Below are positions 30,715 through 40,865 of a stretch of 64,000 nucleotides of DNA, one piece after another. The notes beneath the pieces were generated by a model that ran no database searches, was not told the DNA's origin, and saw only the letters and a list, made by a program, of their open reading frames with translations. The DNA lies in assembly GCA_028706255.1 (NCBI GenBank), contig JAQWBS010000004.1:54006-118005 (forward strand), in the 5' to 3' direction. Position 1 is the first letter of the stretch. Every line of letters begins with the position of its first letter. The DNA is from Alphaproteobacteria bacterium. Its GTDB lineage: Bacteria > Pseudomonadota > Alphaproteobacteria > RF32 > CAG-239. Both the position numbers and the translations under genes were made by a program.

Positions 30715-32832
30715 ATGGCAAAGATGGCAAAAAATTCAGCTTTTGGCGGGAAGTCTTTCAAAGAATTGTTGATTGGCGCAAGCAAGCGTGGAGATATTCT
30801 CTTCGCTTTTGCTGTGGTCTTGATGCTGGTGATTTTGATTATGCCTTTGCCACCGATGATTTTAGACTTTGCGTTGTCTTTATCTATCACCATGGCTTGC
30901 GTTTTCTTGATGACGGCAATTTTTGTAGAAAGACCCATTGAATTTAGCTCTTTTCCTTTGGTTTTGTTGATTGCGACCATTTATCGACTTTCCTTAAACC
31001 TTGCCTCAACCCGTCTTATCCTTTCAAATGGTGATCAAGGCTTAGATGCCGCCGGACAAGTCATTCAGGCTTTCGGTGGCTTTATCATGGGAAATAATTT
31101 CATCATCGGGGTGATTGTTTTCACAATTTTAGTCATCATCAACTTTATCGTCATCACCAAAGGTTCAGGACGTATCGCTGAAGTTGCAGCTCGTTTTGCC
31201 TTAGATGCAATGCCAGGAAAACAAATGGCAATTGATGCAGATTTATCTGCGGGGTTGATTAATGAAGAAGAGGCGAAACACAAACGTGAAGAACTCTCTA
31301 AAGAAAGTGCTTTTTACGGGGCTATGGACGGTGCTTCTAAATTCGTTCGAGGCGATGCAATTGCTGGTGTTTTGATTGTTATTGTTGAATTAGTTGCGGG
31401 AATTATTATCGGTATGGTTCAGCAAGGGATGAGCTTTGCACAGGCTTCCGATACATATATTCGCCTCACGGTTGGTGATGGTTTGGTTTCACAAGTTCCA
31501 GCGTTGATTATTTCCGTTTCAGCGGGTATTTTGGTGACCAAAGCAGGTATGACGGATTCAACGGATAAGGTTTTATTTAAGCAAATTTCAAACTATCCGA
31601 AAGCTTTGGGAATGAGCTCCTTTATGGCACTTTCCATTGGTATGCTTCCAGGCACACCATTTATGCCATTTGCTTTATTGGCACTTTTGACAGGTGCAAG
31701 TTCTTATTATTTATCTAAGCAACAAACAGAAGCACAAGCTGAAGCAAAAATTTTGGAAGAAACTGCCGAAAAACAAGAAAAAATTACTCGAGCTTCAGAA
31801 GAGCCAATTGTGAATGCTTTGAGAATTGACCCAATTCGTTTGGAAATTGGCTATGGCTTGTTGCCGTTGATTAATGAAGAAACCAATAAAAAATTGACAG
31901 ACCAAATCAAGGCGTTGCGTCGTGCTTTGGCAACAGAGCTTGGCTTCGTGATGCCATCAATTCGTATTCAAGATAATATGCAATTAGAGGCAAATGAGTA
32001 TCATATTTATATCAAAGAAGTGAAAGCAGGTAAGGGCGAGTTGAAATCGACCGCTTTGTTGGTGATGGATCCTCGTGGTGAGCCAATCACTCTCCCTGGG
32101 GAACATACCACCGAGCCGACTTTTGGTTTGAAAGCAATGTGGGTTGACCCTTCGTATCGTGAAGAGGCAATGTTTAGAGGATATACGGTGGTTGATCCAG
32201 CAACCGTGGTGACGACCCATATTACGGAGTTGGTGAAAGATAATATGCCTGAACTTCTTTCTTATGCTGAAACACAAAAACTTATGGACGACTTGGATAA
32301 GGGTAACCAGAAACTTGTTAAAGATTTGGTTCCTGGGAAAATCAGCTTGGGAGCAATTCAAAGAATATTGCAAAATCTGTTGCAAGAACGTGTGTCTATC
32401 CGAGATTTACCAACCATTTTGGAAGGCATCTCCGAAGCTATTGCCATTACCAATAGTTTGATGATGATTACAGAACATGTGAGAATGCGTCTTTCTCGTC
32501 AAATTTCAAACACAAATGCGAATGAGTTTGGCATTTTGCCTTTAATTACGCTTTCTTCTGAATGGGAACATGCTTTTGCGGAAGCCATTGTGGGTGAGGG
32601 AGATGACAGGCAATTGGCTATGGCACCAACTGCTTTGCAAGCCTTCATCAGTAAAGTGCGTCAGGTGGTTGAAGATTTGGCAATTAAAGGTGAAAATGGG
32701 GTGGTCTTAACCAGTCCGAACATTCGCCCATTTGTTCGCTCCATCATTGAGCGTTTTCGTCCGATGACTGTGGTGATGTCACAAAATGAAATTCACCCGA
32801 AGGTCAAAATTAAAACCGTTGCTCAGATATAG
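30715..32832 (+). CDS. flhA: Flagellar export apparatus protein FlhA
   Basis: SLNLASTRLILSNG; ITKGSGRIAEVAARFALDAMPGKQMAIDADLSAG. Confidence 0.97.
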   Translation: MAKMAKNSAFGGKSFKELLIGASKRGDILFAFAVVLMLVILIMPLPPMILDFALSLSITMACVFLMTAIFVERPIEFSSFPLVLLIATIYRLSLNLASTRLILSNGDQGLDAAGQVIQAFGGFIMGNNFIIGVIVFTILVIINFIVITKGSGRIAEVAARFALDAMPGKQMAIDADLSAGLINEEEAKHKREELSKESAFYGAMDGASKFVRGDAIAGVLIVIVELVAGIIIGMVQQGMSFAQASDTYIRLTVGDGLVSQVPALIISVSAGILVTKAGMTDSTDKVLFKQISNYPKALGMSSFMALSIGMLPGTPFMPFALLALLTGASSYYLSKQQTEAQAEAKILEETAEKQEKITRASEEPIVNALRIDPIRLEIGYGLLPLINEETNKKLTDQIKALRRALATELGFVMPSIRIQDNMQLEANEYHIYIKEVKAGKGELKSTALLVMDPRGEPITLPGEHTTEPTFGLKAMWVDPSYREEAMFRGYTVVDPATVVTTHITELVKDNMPELLSYAETQKLMDDLDKGNQKLVKDLVPGKISLGAIQRILQNLLQERVSIRDLPTILEGISEAIAITNSLMMITEHVRMRLSRQISNTNANEFGILPLITLSSEWEHAFAEAIVGEGDDRQLAMAPTALQAFISKVRQVVEDLAIKGENGVVLTSPNIRPFVRSIIERFRPMTVVMSQNEIHPKVKIKTVAQI

Positions 32833-32841
32833 GTGATATAG

Positions 32842-33795
32842 ATGAGAATTAAGAACTTTACAGCTTTAAATATGTCGCTTGCGATGGATATGATTCGTCG
32901 AGAGTTGGGGGAAGAGGCAATTATTATTTCTTCGGGACAAACCAAAGAAGGTGGTGTGACAGTCACGGCTGCCATTGAAAAAGACGATATTATTTTCAAA
33001 GAAGATGAAACAATTGAGCTAACGCCGTTTCGGAGGCTTTTTGATGATTCAACCATTCGAGATTGCTTGGAATATCATTTTGTGATTGATGTCTTGCAAG
33101 AACGCATTTTGAGTATGGTTCGGACATTGCATAAAGAATTGCAACTTTCTGATGACAAGAAACTTTTGGAAGAATGTTTTGCCACCATTTTTTCTTATGC
33201 GGATATTATGGATTTGCGAAACCCTGTGAAGATTTTTACAGGCGTGACGGGAAGTGGAAAATCAACAGCTATTGCCAAAGTGGCAACGCAAGCGAAACTG
33301 AAAAAACTTAAAACGCTCATCATTAGCACGGATAATGTGCGGGCGGGAGCAAATAAGCAATTGGAAAGTTTTGCCACCATTTTGCAAACTGAATTTAAGT
33401 TTGTGAAAGCAGGCAAAGCTTTGTTTGATTTAGTTGAAAAAACACGCAATGCTTATGATTTGATTTTGATTGACACTCCGGGGATTAATCCTTTTGTGGA
33501 TTGTGAAGTTGAAAAGATTGTTGATGTTTTAGACGCTGTTAAGGGCGACGTTATTTTGACGATGGATTGCGGTAGAAACACTTATGAAGCTGTTGAAATT
33601 GCTGATATCTTCGTGAAAATTGGGGCGACATATCTCTTGCCGACCCGTTTAGATTTGACCCGAAGAATTGGCTCTATTTTGTCAGTTGCAAGTTGTTTGA
33701 ATATGTCTTTTTGCTCGGCAAGTGTTAGCGGTAGCATTGTGAAAGGCTTAGCCAGTGTCGATTATAAATCTTTGGCTAAATTGATTTTGGCGTAA
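32842..33795 (+). CDS. flhF: FlhF-like SRP-type GTPase
   Basis: MRIKNFTALNMSLAMDMIRRELGEEAIIIS; FTGVTGSGKSTAIAKVATQA; DLILIDTPGINP. Confidence 0.88.
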   Translation: MRIKNFTALNMSLAMDMIRRELGEEAIIISSGQTKEGGVTVTAAIEKDDIIFKEDETIELTPFRRLFDDSTIRDCLEYHFVIDVLQERILSMVRTLHKELQLSDDKKLLEECFATIFSYADIMDLRNPVKIFTGVTGSGKSTAIAKVATQAKLKKLKTLIISTDNVRAGANKQLESFATILQTEFKFVKAGKALFDLVEKTRNAYDLILIDTPGINPFVDCEVEKIVDVLDAVKGDVILTMDCGRNTYEAVEIADIFVKIGATYLLPTRLDLTRRIGSILSVASCLNMSFCSASVSGSIVKGLASVDYKSLAKLILA

Positions 33796-33805
33796 GAGGA
33801 GAGGT

Positions 33806-34618
33806 TTGATGGAAGAAAATAATGAAAATTTGAATTTAGCCCCACGCAAGGAATTGCATAGAGCAACCAAAAAAGGCAAGAATATGATTGCTGTTGCTTC
33901 AGGCAAAGGCGGTGTTGGTAAGACGTGGTTTTCCATTACACTTGCTCAGGCTTTTAGCTTATATAAGAAAAAAACTTTGTTGTTTGATGGCGATTTAGGC
34001 TTGGCAAATGTGGACATTCAATTGGGCTTGATGGTTGAAAACGATATTGGTAGCGTGGTTGCTGGTGAGAAGACTTTGAATCAAGTGGTTTATAGCTGTG
34101 ATAAGGCAAAAATCGATGTGATTGCGGGGCGTTCTGGTTCGGCTGGCTTGGCTTCTATGCCAGTTGGTAGGCTTCAGATTTTGGCGGAAGATTTGGCTTT
34201 GTTGGCAACAAGTTATGATAAAATTATCCTTGATATGGGGGCAGGGGTCGAGAAATCAGTGAGAATTCTTTCAGGAATGGCAGAACAAGTGATTGTGGTT
34301 TGTACTGATGAACCAACTTCTTTGACAGATGGTTACGCTTTTATCAAAATTATGACCATGCAATATCCGAAAACAAAAATCAATATTGTCATCAATCAAG
34401 CAAACTCCCTTCGTGAAGGGCAGAGAACTTACGAAACATTGTTGAATGCTTGCAAAAACTTTTTGAAAATTTCACCGTCTTTGTTGGGCGTTATTCGCCG
34501 AGATACCAGAGTGAGAGATTCCATTCGAAATCAGACCCCAATTATCAATCGTTATCCAACTTCAGAAGCAACGGAAGATGTGATGGCAATTGCGAAAAGG
34601 CTTTTAGAAAATGACTAA
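33806..34618 (+). CDS. flhG: MinD/ParA-like ATPase FlhG (FleN)
   Basis: MIAVASGKGGVGKTWFSITLAQAF deviant Walker A; DGDLGLANVDIQLGL. Confidence 0.92.
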   Translation: MMEENNENLNLAPRKELHRATKKGKNMIAVASGKGGVGKTWFSITLAQAFSLYKKKTLLFDGDLGLANVDIQLGLMVENDIGSVVAGEKTLNQVVYSCDKAKIDVIAGRSGSAGLASMPVGRLQILAEDLALLATSYDKIILDMGAGVEKSVRILSGMAEQVIVVCTDEPTSLTDGYAFIKIMTMQYPKTKINIVINQANSLREGQRTYETLLNACKNFLKISPSLLGVIRRDTRVRDSIRNQTPIINRYPTSEATEDVMAIAKRLLEND

Positions 34619-36278
34619 CCTCATTCCGCAACTCAATTTAACTCAACTTGCAAGCATGTTGGCTGAGGACAAATTGATGACCGGCGTGATGAAAAATGTG
34701 CCTGAAAGCCTTTTAACAGGGCTGATGCCACATCAAAATATTTTAGTTAAAATTGTCATTAATAATGATTTGCTCACCACCAAGCAACCTTTTGAAGCGG
34801 TTTTGAAAACGCCTGAAGGTGAAGAAGTTGCATTGAAAATGAACTTGGATAAGCCTTTGCTTTTGCCTAAGGAAGCGGAAGGAAAAGCCGAGCTTAAAAT
34901 TGTTTCTCCGCTTAAAGGAGAGATTAAAGTTAAGCTTTTGACGATTGATGGGGAGAATCCTGAAAAATTTATTGTTTCTGAAAAGTCTGATGTCGTTGTG
35001 AAATCTGCAATACAGACAAGCAAACTTTCTACGCTTGAGCAAAATGTTAAAAATGAAACAGCACCCATAATCAAAACGCTTGGTGCTTTGCCTGATAAGT
35101 CAGAAGTTGTTTCAACTGTGAAGTTTGAAAAAATTTTTGAAGCAGTAAAAACGGAGCTTTCTCAAATCGTTCAAAAAATGCCGATGAAAGAAGCTCAGGA
35201 AGTGACAAAGTTTTTGAACTCCGACTTTGTTAAAGCTTTGCCGAAAGAGTTAGGAAATCTTGAGTTTAAGCTTGCGGTTAAAGAAATTCCCACGCAAGAG
35301 CCAATTGTTAAGACATCTGTTTTGGAAACTAAAAATGAACCTGTGTTGAAACTGGTTGAGCAAATTCAGAAAAATCTGCCTAAGCTTTTAGAATTTGTGG
35401 AGAACAAAGAAAATGTTTCTAAAAATTTGTTGTTGGCTTTGCCTAAGCTCAAACAAGAAATGACTGTTTTGCAAGAAGCGCCATTGTTGGCGAAAGTTGA
35501 AAAGGTTTTAGAAAATAATAATTTCGTGCTTAAAACAGGGCTTGGAGAATTGTTGCTGAAATCAGATTTGAAGTTGCCCTTGGGTAAAGAAATCTTTTTG
35601 AAATTAGAGGATTTTATTTTTGCAAAAAGCGAAAATTCTGACCTCAAAAGCTCTTTTGAAAGCGTGTTGAAATTGGTTCAACCAAAGTTTGAACATCTGA
35701 TTGCTGAAAAATTGCCTAATCTTGCACAGCCTAGGGCAGTTGTTAATTTGGTCACCTTTGTTAAAGCTGTTGTGCATCAAGATTTGAAGATTTGGCTTGG
35801 CAATGAAGCCGTTGAAATTTTGTCACAAAGTGGGGCAGAGGGAAAGGAAGCTGTTTCTCAACTTCAAAACTTGCTTTCTTCCAGTGTTAAAGAAAGCCCA
35901 AATTGGCGGTTTGTGGAAGTGCCTTTTATGTTGGATAGTGGTTTTTCAAAATTCAAAGTGGCTTTGAAAAAACAGAAAGATGATGAACGCTCCGCCAAGC
36001 ATGGCAAGAAAGGGTCACGTTTCATTATCGACACAAATTTCAGCATTATGGGTGAAATTCAATTTGATGGTTATGCTGTGGCAAAAGAGCGTCGTTTTGA
36101 TTTGATTATGCGAACGGAAAAAGAATTTGCGTCTGATATTTATGCCAATATTATTAAATTGTTTAAAATTTCATTGAATGAACTGGAATATTCGGGCAAT
36201 ATAAAAATCAATGCAAAAGAAAATTTTGTAAAAATTAGTGATGATATTGCCATGTTTACTGATGGCGTTTACATTTAA
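34611..36278 (+). CDS. Hypothetical FliK-like protein (second hook-length-control-like gene)
   Basis: Low-complexity N-terminus, compact C-terminal beta region FIIDTNFSIMGEIQFDGYAVAKERRFDLIMRTEKEF; linked to flhFG. Confidence 0.55.
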   Translation: MTNLIPQLNLTQLASMLAEDKLMTGVMKNVPESLLTGLMPHQNILVKIVINNDLLTTKQPFEAVLKTPEGEEVALKMNLDKPLLLPKEAEGKAELKIVSPLKGEIKVKLLTIDGENPEKFIVSEKSDVVVKSAIQTSKLSTLEQNVKNETAPIIKTLGALPDKSEVVSTVKFEKIFEAVKTELSQIVQKMPMKEAQEVTKFLNSDFVKALPKELGNLEFKLAVKEIPTQEPIVKTSVLETKNEPVLKLVEQIQKNLPKLLEFVENKENVSKNLLLALPKLKQEMTVLQEAPLLAKVEKVLENNNFVLKTGLGELLLKSDLKLPLGKEIFLKLEDFIFAKSENSDLKSSFESVLKLVQPKFEHLIAEKLPNLAQPRAVVNLVTFVKAVVHQDLKIWLGNEAVEILSQSGAEGKEAVSQLQNLLSSSVKESPNWRFVEVPFMLDSGFSKFKVALKKQKDDERSAKHGKKGSRFIIDTNFSIMGEIQFDGYAVAKERRFDLIMRTEKEFASDIYANIIKLFKISLNELEYSGNIKINAKENFVKISDDIAMFTDGVYI

Positions 36279-36293
36279 GAAAGCGTTTTGAGA

Positions 36294-37454
36294 ATGAGTC
36301 AGGACCCAAAAGAATATTATAAAATTTTAGAAGTTTCGCCACAAGCAAGCGACTCTGAAATTAAGCATAATTACCGTCAAATTGCCAAAGTTTGGCACCC
36401 TGACCAGAATGAATCTGAAGATGCTTTGGAAATGTTTCAAAAAATTGCTGTGGCTTATGATGTTTTGAAAGATGAAAAAAAACGTCTAACCTATGATTTG
36501 CTTTCAATGATTTATACGGCAAAAGATTTTCCTGAAATGTTTTCTCTGAAGACATACAAAAATAAAAAAGGACAAGAAGATTTAGGCATTAGAAGTTTAC
36601 GTCAGGAAACGGTCATTGGAAAAATTTATAATTTCCGCTTAAAAAATGATGAGGAAATTTGCAGCTTTAGCGAGGCAAAAGCAAGTGTATTTAAGGCTTC
36701 CCTCATCAACTGGTTATTGGGTTGGTGGTCTGTGAAGGGCTTTTTAGTGAATCTGAAAGTAATTTTCAAAAACATTTTTCAAATTGGTAAAAACACCCAA
36801 GATAATTTGCGACTCTTGATTCATAACGCTTTGGCATATCAACAAGAAGATAAAAATGAACAGGCTTTTCTTTCAGGGGTTACGGCTTTATCTTATGCCT
36901 CATCATCTGAGAAAAAACTGATTAAAAGATTTTTAGAAGGGCTTAAAATTACGCCTCAATATAAACCGCAGGCTTGGAATTTTGGGCTTTTAAAATTGAT
37001 TCAGCTTATCATTCCTTTTGGTTTGTTTTTAACACTAGCTCTTTCGATTCCTAAGAAGCAACTTAATCTAGGTGAATTTTATCAGAATTTGACTAAGGAT
37101 AAAGAAATTAATTACTATCAAGAAGTTAAGCATATGAGGGGAAGACGTGGGGTTGATGATGTTGTGGTGGCAAAAGTTTTTGACATTCCCGTTGATACCA
37201 GAAACGATGCTTATTTATTTCATGTAAACGAAAAAACGAAGGTATTATTTGCTGCGGGAGAAGAATTTGATGTGGTGGCTGTGGTTGAGAAATCGACAAC
37301 AGTTCGTGTAACAGGATATACACCAGATAAGGTATGGTATCGGATTATGCTTGATGATGGACAAATGGGTTTTGTCCGAGGAAATCTTTTGAAAAAAGGC
37401 ATCGGGAAGGAAATTCCCGAGGATAGTAAGATATATAATCGAGAAATTAGATAA
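36294..37454 (+). CDS. J-domain protein with TM segment and C-terminal SH3-like domain
   Basis: EYYKILEVSPQASDSEIKHNYRQIAKVWHPDQN (HPD motif); C-terminal VRVTGYTPDKVWYRIMLDDGQMGFVRGNLL. Confidence 0.85.
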   Translation: MSQDPKEYYKILEVSPQASDSEIKHNYRQIAKVWHPDQNESEDALEMFQKIAVAYDVLKDEKKRLTYDLLSMIYTAKDFPEMFSLKTYKNKKGQEDLGIRSLRQETVIGKIYNFRLKNDEEICSFSEAKASVFKASLINWLLGWWSVKGFLVNLKVIFKNIFQIGKNTQDNLRLLIHNALAYQQEDKNEQAFLSGVTALSYASSSEKKLIKRFLEGLKITPQYKPQAWNFGLLKLIQLIIPFGLFLTLALSIPKKQLNLGEFYQNLTKDKEINYYQEVKHMRGRRGVDDVVVAKVFDIPVDTRNDAYLFHVNEKTKVLFAAGEEFDVVAVVEKSTTVRVTGYTPDKVWYRIMLDDGQMGFVRGNLLKKGIGKEIPEDSKIYNREIR

Positions 37455-37473
37455 ATTTTTGTCTATTTTAGGG

Positions 37474-37502
37474 TTGACAGTGTAAAAATCCTATTATAAA
37501 AT
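37474..37502 (+). promoter_or_regulatory. Sigma-70-type promoter
   Basis: TTGACA-N17-TAAAAT upstream of 37547 ORF. Confidence 0.55.
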
Positions 37503-37546
37503 TTTAAGTGTTAATTTATTTATTAATTTTTAATTATTAGCCGTAT

Positions 37547-37963
37547 ATGAACACAATGATTTTTGCAGAAGAAGTTCTAGATGGATTTCCTGTTCTTTAT
37601 TCAAGTGAGTTAGATGATTTTTCTTTGTTGCCAGAGTATGGAGAGGTAGTTGAATTAGAACCATTTAATGGTTTGCGGATTATCTCTAAAGAACAGAAGA
37701 AAGAAGGTGCAATTGACAGGCTTGAAAAATACAAAAGCTTTAGATTGAATCAAAAAATCTCTTTGCGATATCGAGATTTGCCTTTGAAAATTAAACTGAA
37801 ACCGAGTGAGTTTGTTTTGCTTGGTGTGAAGAAAAAACTAAAAGAGTTTAACCAAAGATTTTTCAGTTATGGCAAGAACTTTGCAGACGAAATCCTTTCT
37901 TTGAAAGTTATCTTCATCATGAAGGATAATGGGAAAACAAAAGTCTATTTTCAAGTTGAGTGA
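37547..37963 (+). CDS. Hypothetical protein
   Basis: 138-aa ORF with promoter upstream and terminator downstream. Confidence 0.6.
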   Translation: MNTMIFAEEVLDGFPVLYSSELDDFSLLPEYGEVVELEPFNGLRIISKEQKKEGAIDRLEKYKSFRLNQKISLRYRDLPLKIKLKPSEFVLLGVKKKLKEFNQRFFSYGKNFADEILSLKVIFIMKDNGKTKVYFQVE

Positions 37964-37997
37964 AAACAATTTTGTGTTTAACTAAAAAAAGAATTAC

Positions 37998-38026
37998 AGA
38001 GGCGTTTAACTGCGCCTCTTTTTTTA
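37998..38026 (+). terminator. Hairpin terminator
   Basis: agaggcgtttaactgcgcctctttttttat. Confidence 0.85.
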
Positions 38027-38040
38027 TGGCTATGATTTTT

Positions 38041-38835
38041 TTAGTCTTCAGGTTTAATGATGACTTGTTCGGCGTGAATGGCAAGTCCTGTTTGGTCGTC
38101 TGTTTCAATGAAAATGCCACAAACAGTGCCTTTTCCTTCAGCTGGAACTAGTCTTCCGGCATTCGCCTTACCCAGAAGTCTGTCAACGGGTTGTTCGTGA
38201 TTAAATCCTAAAACGGAGTCGTAATCTCCACACATGCCAACATCTGTTTGATAAGCAGTGCCTTTATTTAAAATTCTGACATCACTTGTTGGAACGTGCG
38301 TATGCGTGCCAACAACCGCAGAAACTCTGCCGTTTAGATAATATCCCACAGAAAGTTTTTCAGAAGTAGCTTCGGCATGAATGTCAACAAAAATGGCATG
38401 AATGTTTTTGCCTAAATGATAATCTTTCAACAGATTATCAATGGCATGGAGTGGGTTATCCATTGGTTCCATAAAAATACGACCTTGGAGTTGAACAATG
38501 AGAATCTTTCTGCCATTTAAAAGCTCAATTTCGCAAAAGCCTTTCCCTGGAGATTTAGGTGGAAAATTAAGCGGGCGAATGAGTTTTTTACACGAATCCA
38601 TATAAGGCAGAATTTCAATCTTTCTGAAAGCATGATTTCCTGTGGTGATGGCATCAATGCCTTTGGCAAAAAATTCTTCACACATTTTTTGAGTGATGCC
38701 AAAACCATGTGCCGCATTTTCACCATTAATGATGAAAACGTCTGGCTCATATTTTTGTTTGATGAGGTCATAGTTGTCTAAAACCGCCTCTCTGCCGGCT
38801 CTACCGACAATGTCACCACAATATATTATCTTCAT
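38041..38835 (-). CDS. YmdB-family metallophosphoesterase
   Basis: MKIIYCGDIVGRAGREAV; INGENAAHGFGIT; TTGNHAF; VGTHTHVPTSD. Confidence 0.92.
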   Translation of the reverse strand: MKIIYCGDIVGRAGREAVLDNYDLIKQKYEPDVFIINGENAAHGFGITQKMCEEFFAKGIDAITTGNHAFRKIEILPYMDSCKKLIRPLNFPPKSPGKGFCEIELLNGRKILIVQLQGRIFMEPMDNPLHAIDNLLKDYHLGKNIHAIFVDIHAEATSEKLSVGYYLNGRVSAVVGTHTHVPTSDVRILNKGTAYQTDVGMCGDYDSVLGFNHEQPVDRLLGKANAGRLVPAEGKGTVCGIFIETDDQTGLAIHAEQVIIKPED

Positions 38836-38854
38836 GTTTATTCCTGTTTTTTTC

Positions 38855-38882
38855 AAAAAAATACCCCATAAAAAATGGGGTG
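38855..38882 (-). terminator. Terminator of the putative 6S RNA
   Basis: Minus strand CCCCATtttttATGGGG followed by T-run. Confidence 0.8.
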
Positions 38883-38885
38883 TCA

Positions 38886-39062
38886 AGAGGGGCCATCTGA
38901 CCGTAATAATACATTCTAATCACGAACCGCAAAAACAAAGTGGGTATCATATAATCAGGCCACGGCCTGAACAGAGACGACTCCCTTACATAAAATGTTG
39001 GCTCGGAAGATCTGCGGAAAACTACCTGAAAGACAGCTCACCCTCCCATAGGGATAATATAT
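38886..39062 (-). ncRNA. ssrS: Putative 6S RNA
   Basis: Directly downstream of zapA on same strand (classical proteobacterial position), own terminator, minus-strand CCGAGCCAACATTTTATGT resembling the E. coli 6S CTGAGCCGATATTTCAT bubble segment; complementary ends GAGGG/CCCTC. Confidence 0.75.
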
Positions 39063-39067
39063 ATCAT

Positions 39068-39391
39068 TTAGAGGCTGTTTACAATAGAATTTATTTTTTT
39101 TGTTAGTGAATTAATTTCTTCTGCAACAAGCTTGTCTTGTTCTTTCAAAAGTTCGGTTTCTTTTTCGGACTGTGAAGAAGTTTCAAGCTTTTTCTTGGTT
39201 TCTGTTAGTTCATCAGCAAGCAATAAGCCGACCATTGCCAAAAGCATTCCTTCGTTGACTTGTGTTGTGCCACCGATTTGTTTTGCTTTCTCGTCTAAAA
39301 CTTGTGAGAGCTTAATGATGCGAGATTCTTGCCCGTCTTCACAGACAATTGCATATTCTCTTGAATTAATTGTTATAGTTACTTGTGCCAT
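39068..39391 (-). CDS. zapA: Cell division protein ZapA
   Basis: MAQVTITINSREYAIVCEDGQESRIIKLSQVLDEKAKQIG. Confidence 0.9.
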   Translation of the reverse strand: MAQVTITINSREYAIVCEDGQESRIIKLSQVLDEKAKQIGGTTQVNEGMLLAMVGLLLADELTETKKKLETSSQSEKETELLKEQDKLVAEEINSLTKKINSIVNSL

Positions 39392-39623
39392 CTTCTTCGA
39401 AAACTTTATCTAATTTTTTGATGATTTCATCAATGTTGTTTATAATTTCTTTTGCGGAGGATTTGAGCTGTTGATTTTTCTTTTCGCTCACTTCCAGTTC
39501 TTTATGTTGCTGTTTCGCATCATCTTGTTTGGTTTTCAGGGTTTGTTCTAAATTTGTAAGGGCTTGGTTTAATTCCGACAAAGCACTTGCAGTTTGATTA
39601 AACTTAAATTTATTCTCTTCCAT
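39366..39623 (-). CDS. Small coiled-coil protein upstream of zapA
   Basis: MEENKFKFNQTASALSELNQALTNLEQTLKTKQDDAKQQ; overlaps zapA start. Confidence 0.75.
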   Translation of the reverse strand: MEENKFKFNQTASALSELNQALTNLEQTLKTKQDDAKQQHKELEVSEKKNQQLKSSAKEIINNIDEIIKKLDKVFEEDGTSNYNN

Positions 39624-39708
39624 GCAAATTTCTCTTTCATTTCGAGGATTATTCCCATATATTAGGCATAATGATATATGTTTAATGTAAATTTTCAAGA
39701 ATAAATAT

Positions 39709-40257
39709 ATGACAATAAGAAAAAATATAATAAAAATTGAACAAGAGAATTTTGAACTTTTGAAAAATGATGAAATTGAGTGTTTTTTGTTGGCAAATTC
39801 TCTTCCTGAAGCTTTTGTGAAAAGCTTTAAAAAACAAGCGGAAAGTTTAGATAAAATTGTGTTGGCAGAGGGTGAAGCCTTTTTTATGCAACATAAAGCT
39901 TTCTTTGATGGGTTGATTGTGGATTTAAGCAAAAGTGAAGCAATAAAAGATGAAATGCAAAACTTGCGTGAAACTGTGGGAAAGGAAACCTTTTTAGGCG
40001 TTATCTCACGTCCAAGACGTCATGAAGCAATGATTGTTAGTGAAAATGAGCCCGACTTTATTGTGTTTAAAGTTTGGTGCGATGGGTTTGAGCGTCAGAA
40101 AGAGCTTCTTGATTGGTATGGTGAGTTTTTTCTCATTCAACAAGCGGCATATTTGATGGATGATGATATTGAGCTTTCTCAAGTGTCTTCCGACATAATC
40201 ATTTTAAATGAAAAAAATTTTAAGATTTTAGTTGATAAAAAACAAAGTTTAGATTAG
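39709..40257 (+). CDS. Hypothetical protein
   Basis: 182-aa ORF upstream of efp. Confidence 0.65.
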   Translation: MTIRKNIIKIEQENFELLKNDEIECFLLANSLPEAFVKSFKKQAESLDKIVLAEGEAFFMQHKAFFDGLIVDLSKSEAIKDEMQNLRETVGKETFLGVISRPRRHEAMIVSENEPDFIVFKVWCDGFERQKELLDWYGEFFLIQQAAYLMDDDIELSQVSSDIIILNEKNFKILVDKKQSLD

Positions 40258-40301
40258 TTTGCTAACTAATTGAAATATGTATTTGATTTATGGAGAGTAG
40301 A

Positions 40302-40865
40302 ATGAAGCAATTAGCAGGTGCAATCAGAATTGGTTGGGTAATTGAATATAAAGGTAAACCTTGGACAGTAACAAAAGCACAACACATTAAGCCAGGTAAG
40401 GGCGGTGCGTTTATGCAAGTTGAAATGAAAGCTGTTGAAGAAGGCACAAAAACCAACGAAAGATTTAGAACTGAAGACACTGTTGAAAAGTTGATGGTTG
40501 AAGAAAAGAAATGTCAATTTTTGTTTGAAGATGCAACTGGTTTAACTTTTATGGAAGGCGAAACTTACGAACAATTCACAATGCCTGAAGACATTTTGGG
40601 AGATGCTCGTCCTTTCTTGGCAGATGGAATGGAAGTTTACATTAACTTTATTTCAGAGAAACCTGTTTCTGTTGAATTGCCACAAAACGTTGTTTGCACA
40701 GTTGTTGAAACTGAGCCTGTTCTTAAAGGACAAACTGCAACAGGGTCTTATAAACCAGCTATTTTGGATAATGGTGTGCGTGTGACTGTTCCTCCTTTTG
40801 TTGGCGTTGATGACAAAATTGTTGTTTCAACTGCTGAATTCACTTACGTTGAGAGAGCAAAATAA
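40302..40865 (+). CDS. efp: Elongation factor P
   Basis: EYKGKPWTVTKAQHIKPGKGGAFMQVEMKAVEEGTKTNERFRTEDTVEKL. Confidence 0.96.
   Translation: MKQLAGAIRIGWVIEYKGKPWTVTKAQHIKPGKGGAFMQVEMKAVEEGTKTNERFRTEDTVEKLMVEEKKCQFLFEDATGLTFMEGETYEQFTMPEDILGDARPFLADGMEVYINFISEKPVSVELPQNVVCTVVETEPVLKGQTATGSYKPAILDNGVRVTVPPFVGVDDKIVVSTAEFTYVERAK

Noticed and set aside
38774-39106. 110-aa + strand ORF
   Set aside because: Antisense to the putative 6S RNA and overlaps ymdB-like and zapA ends.
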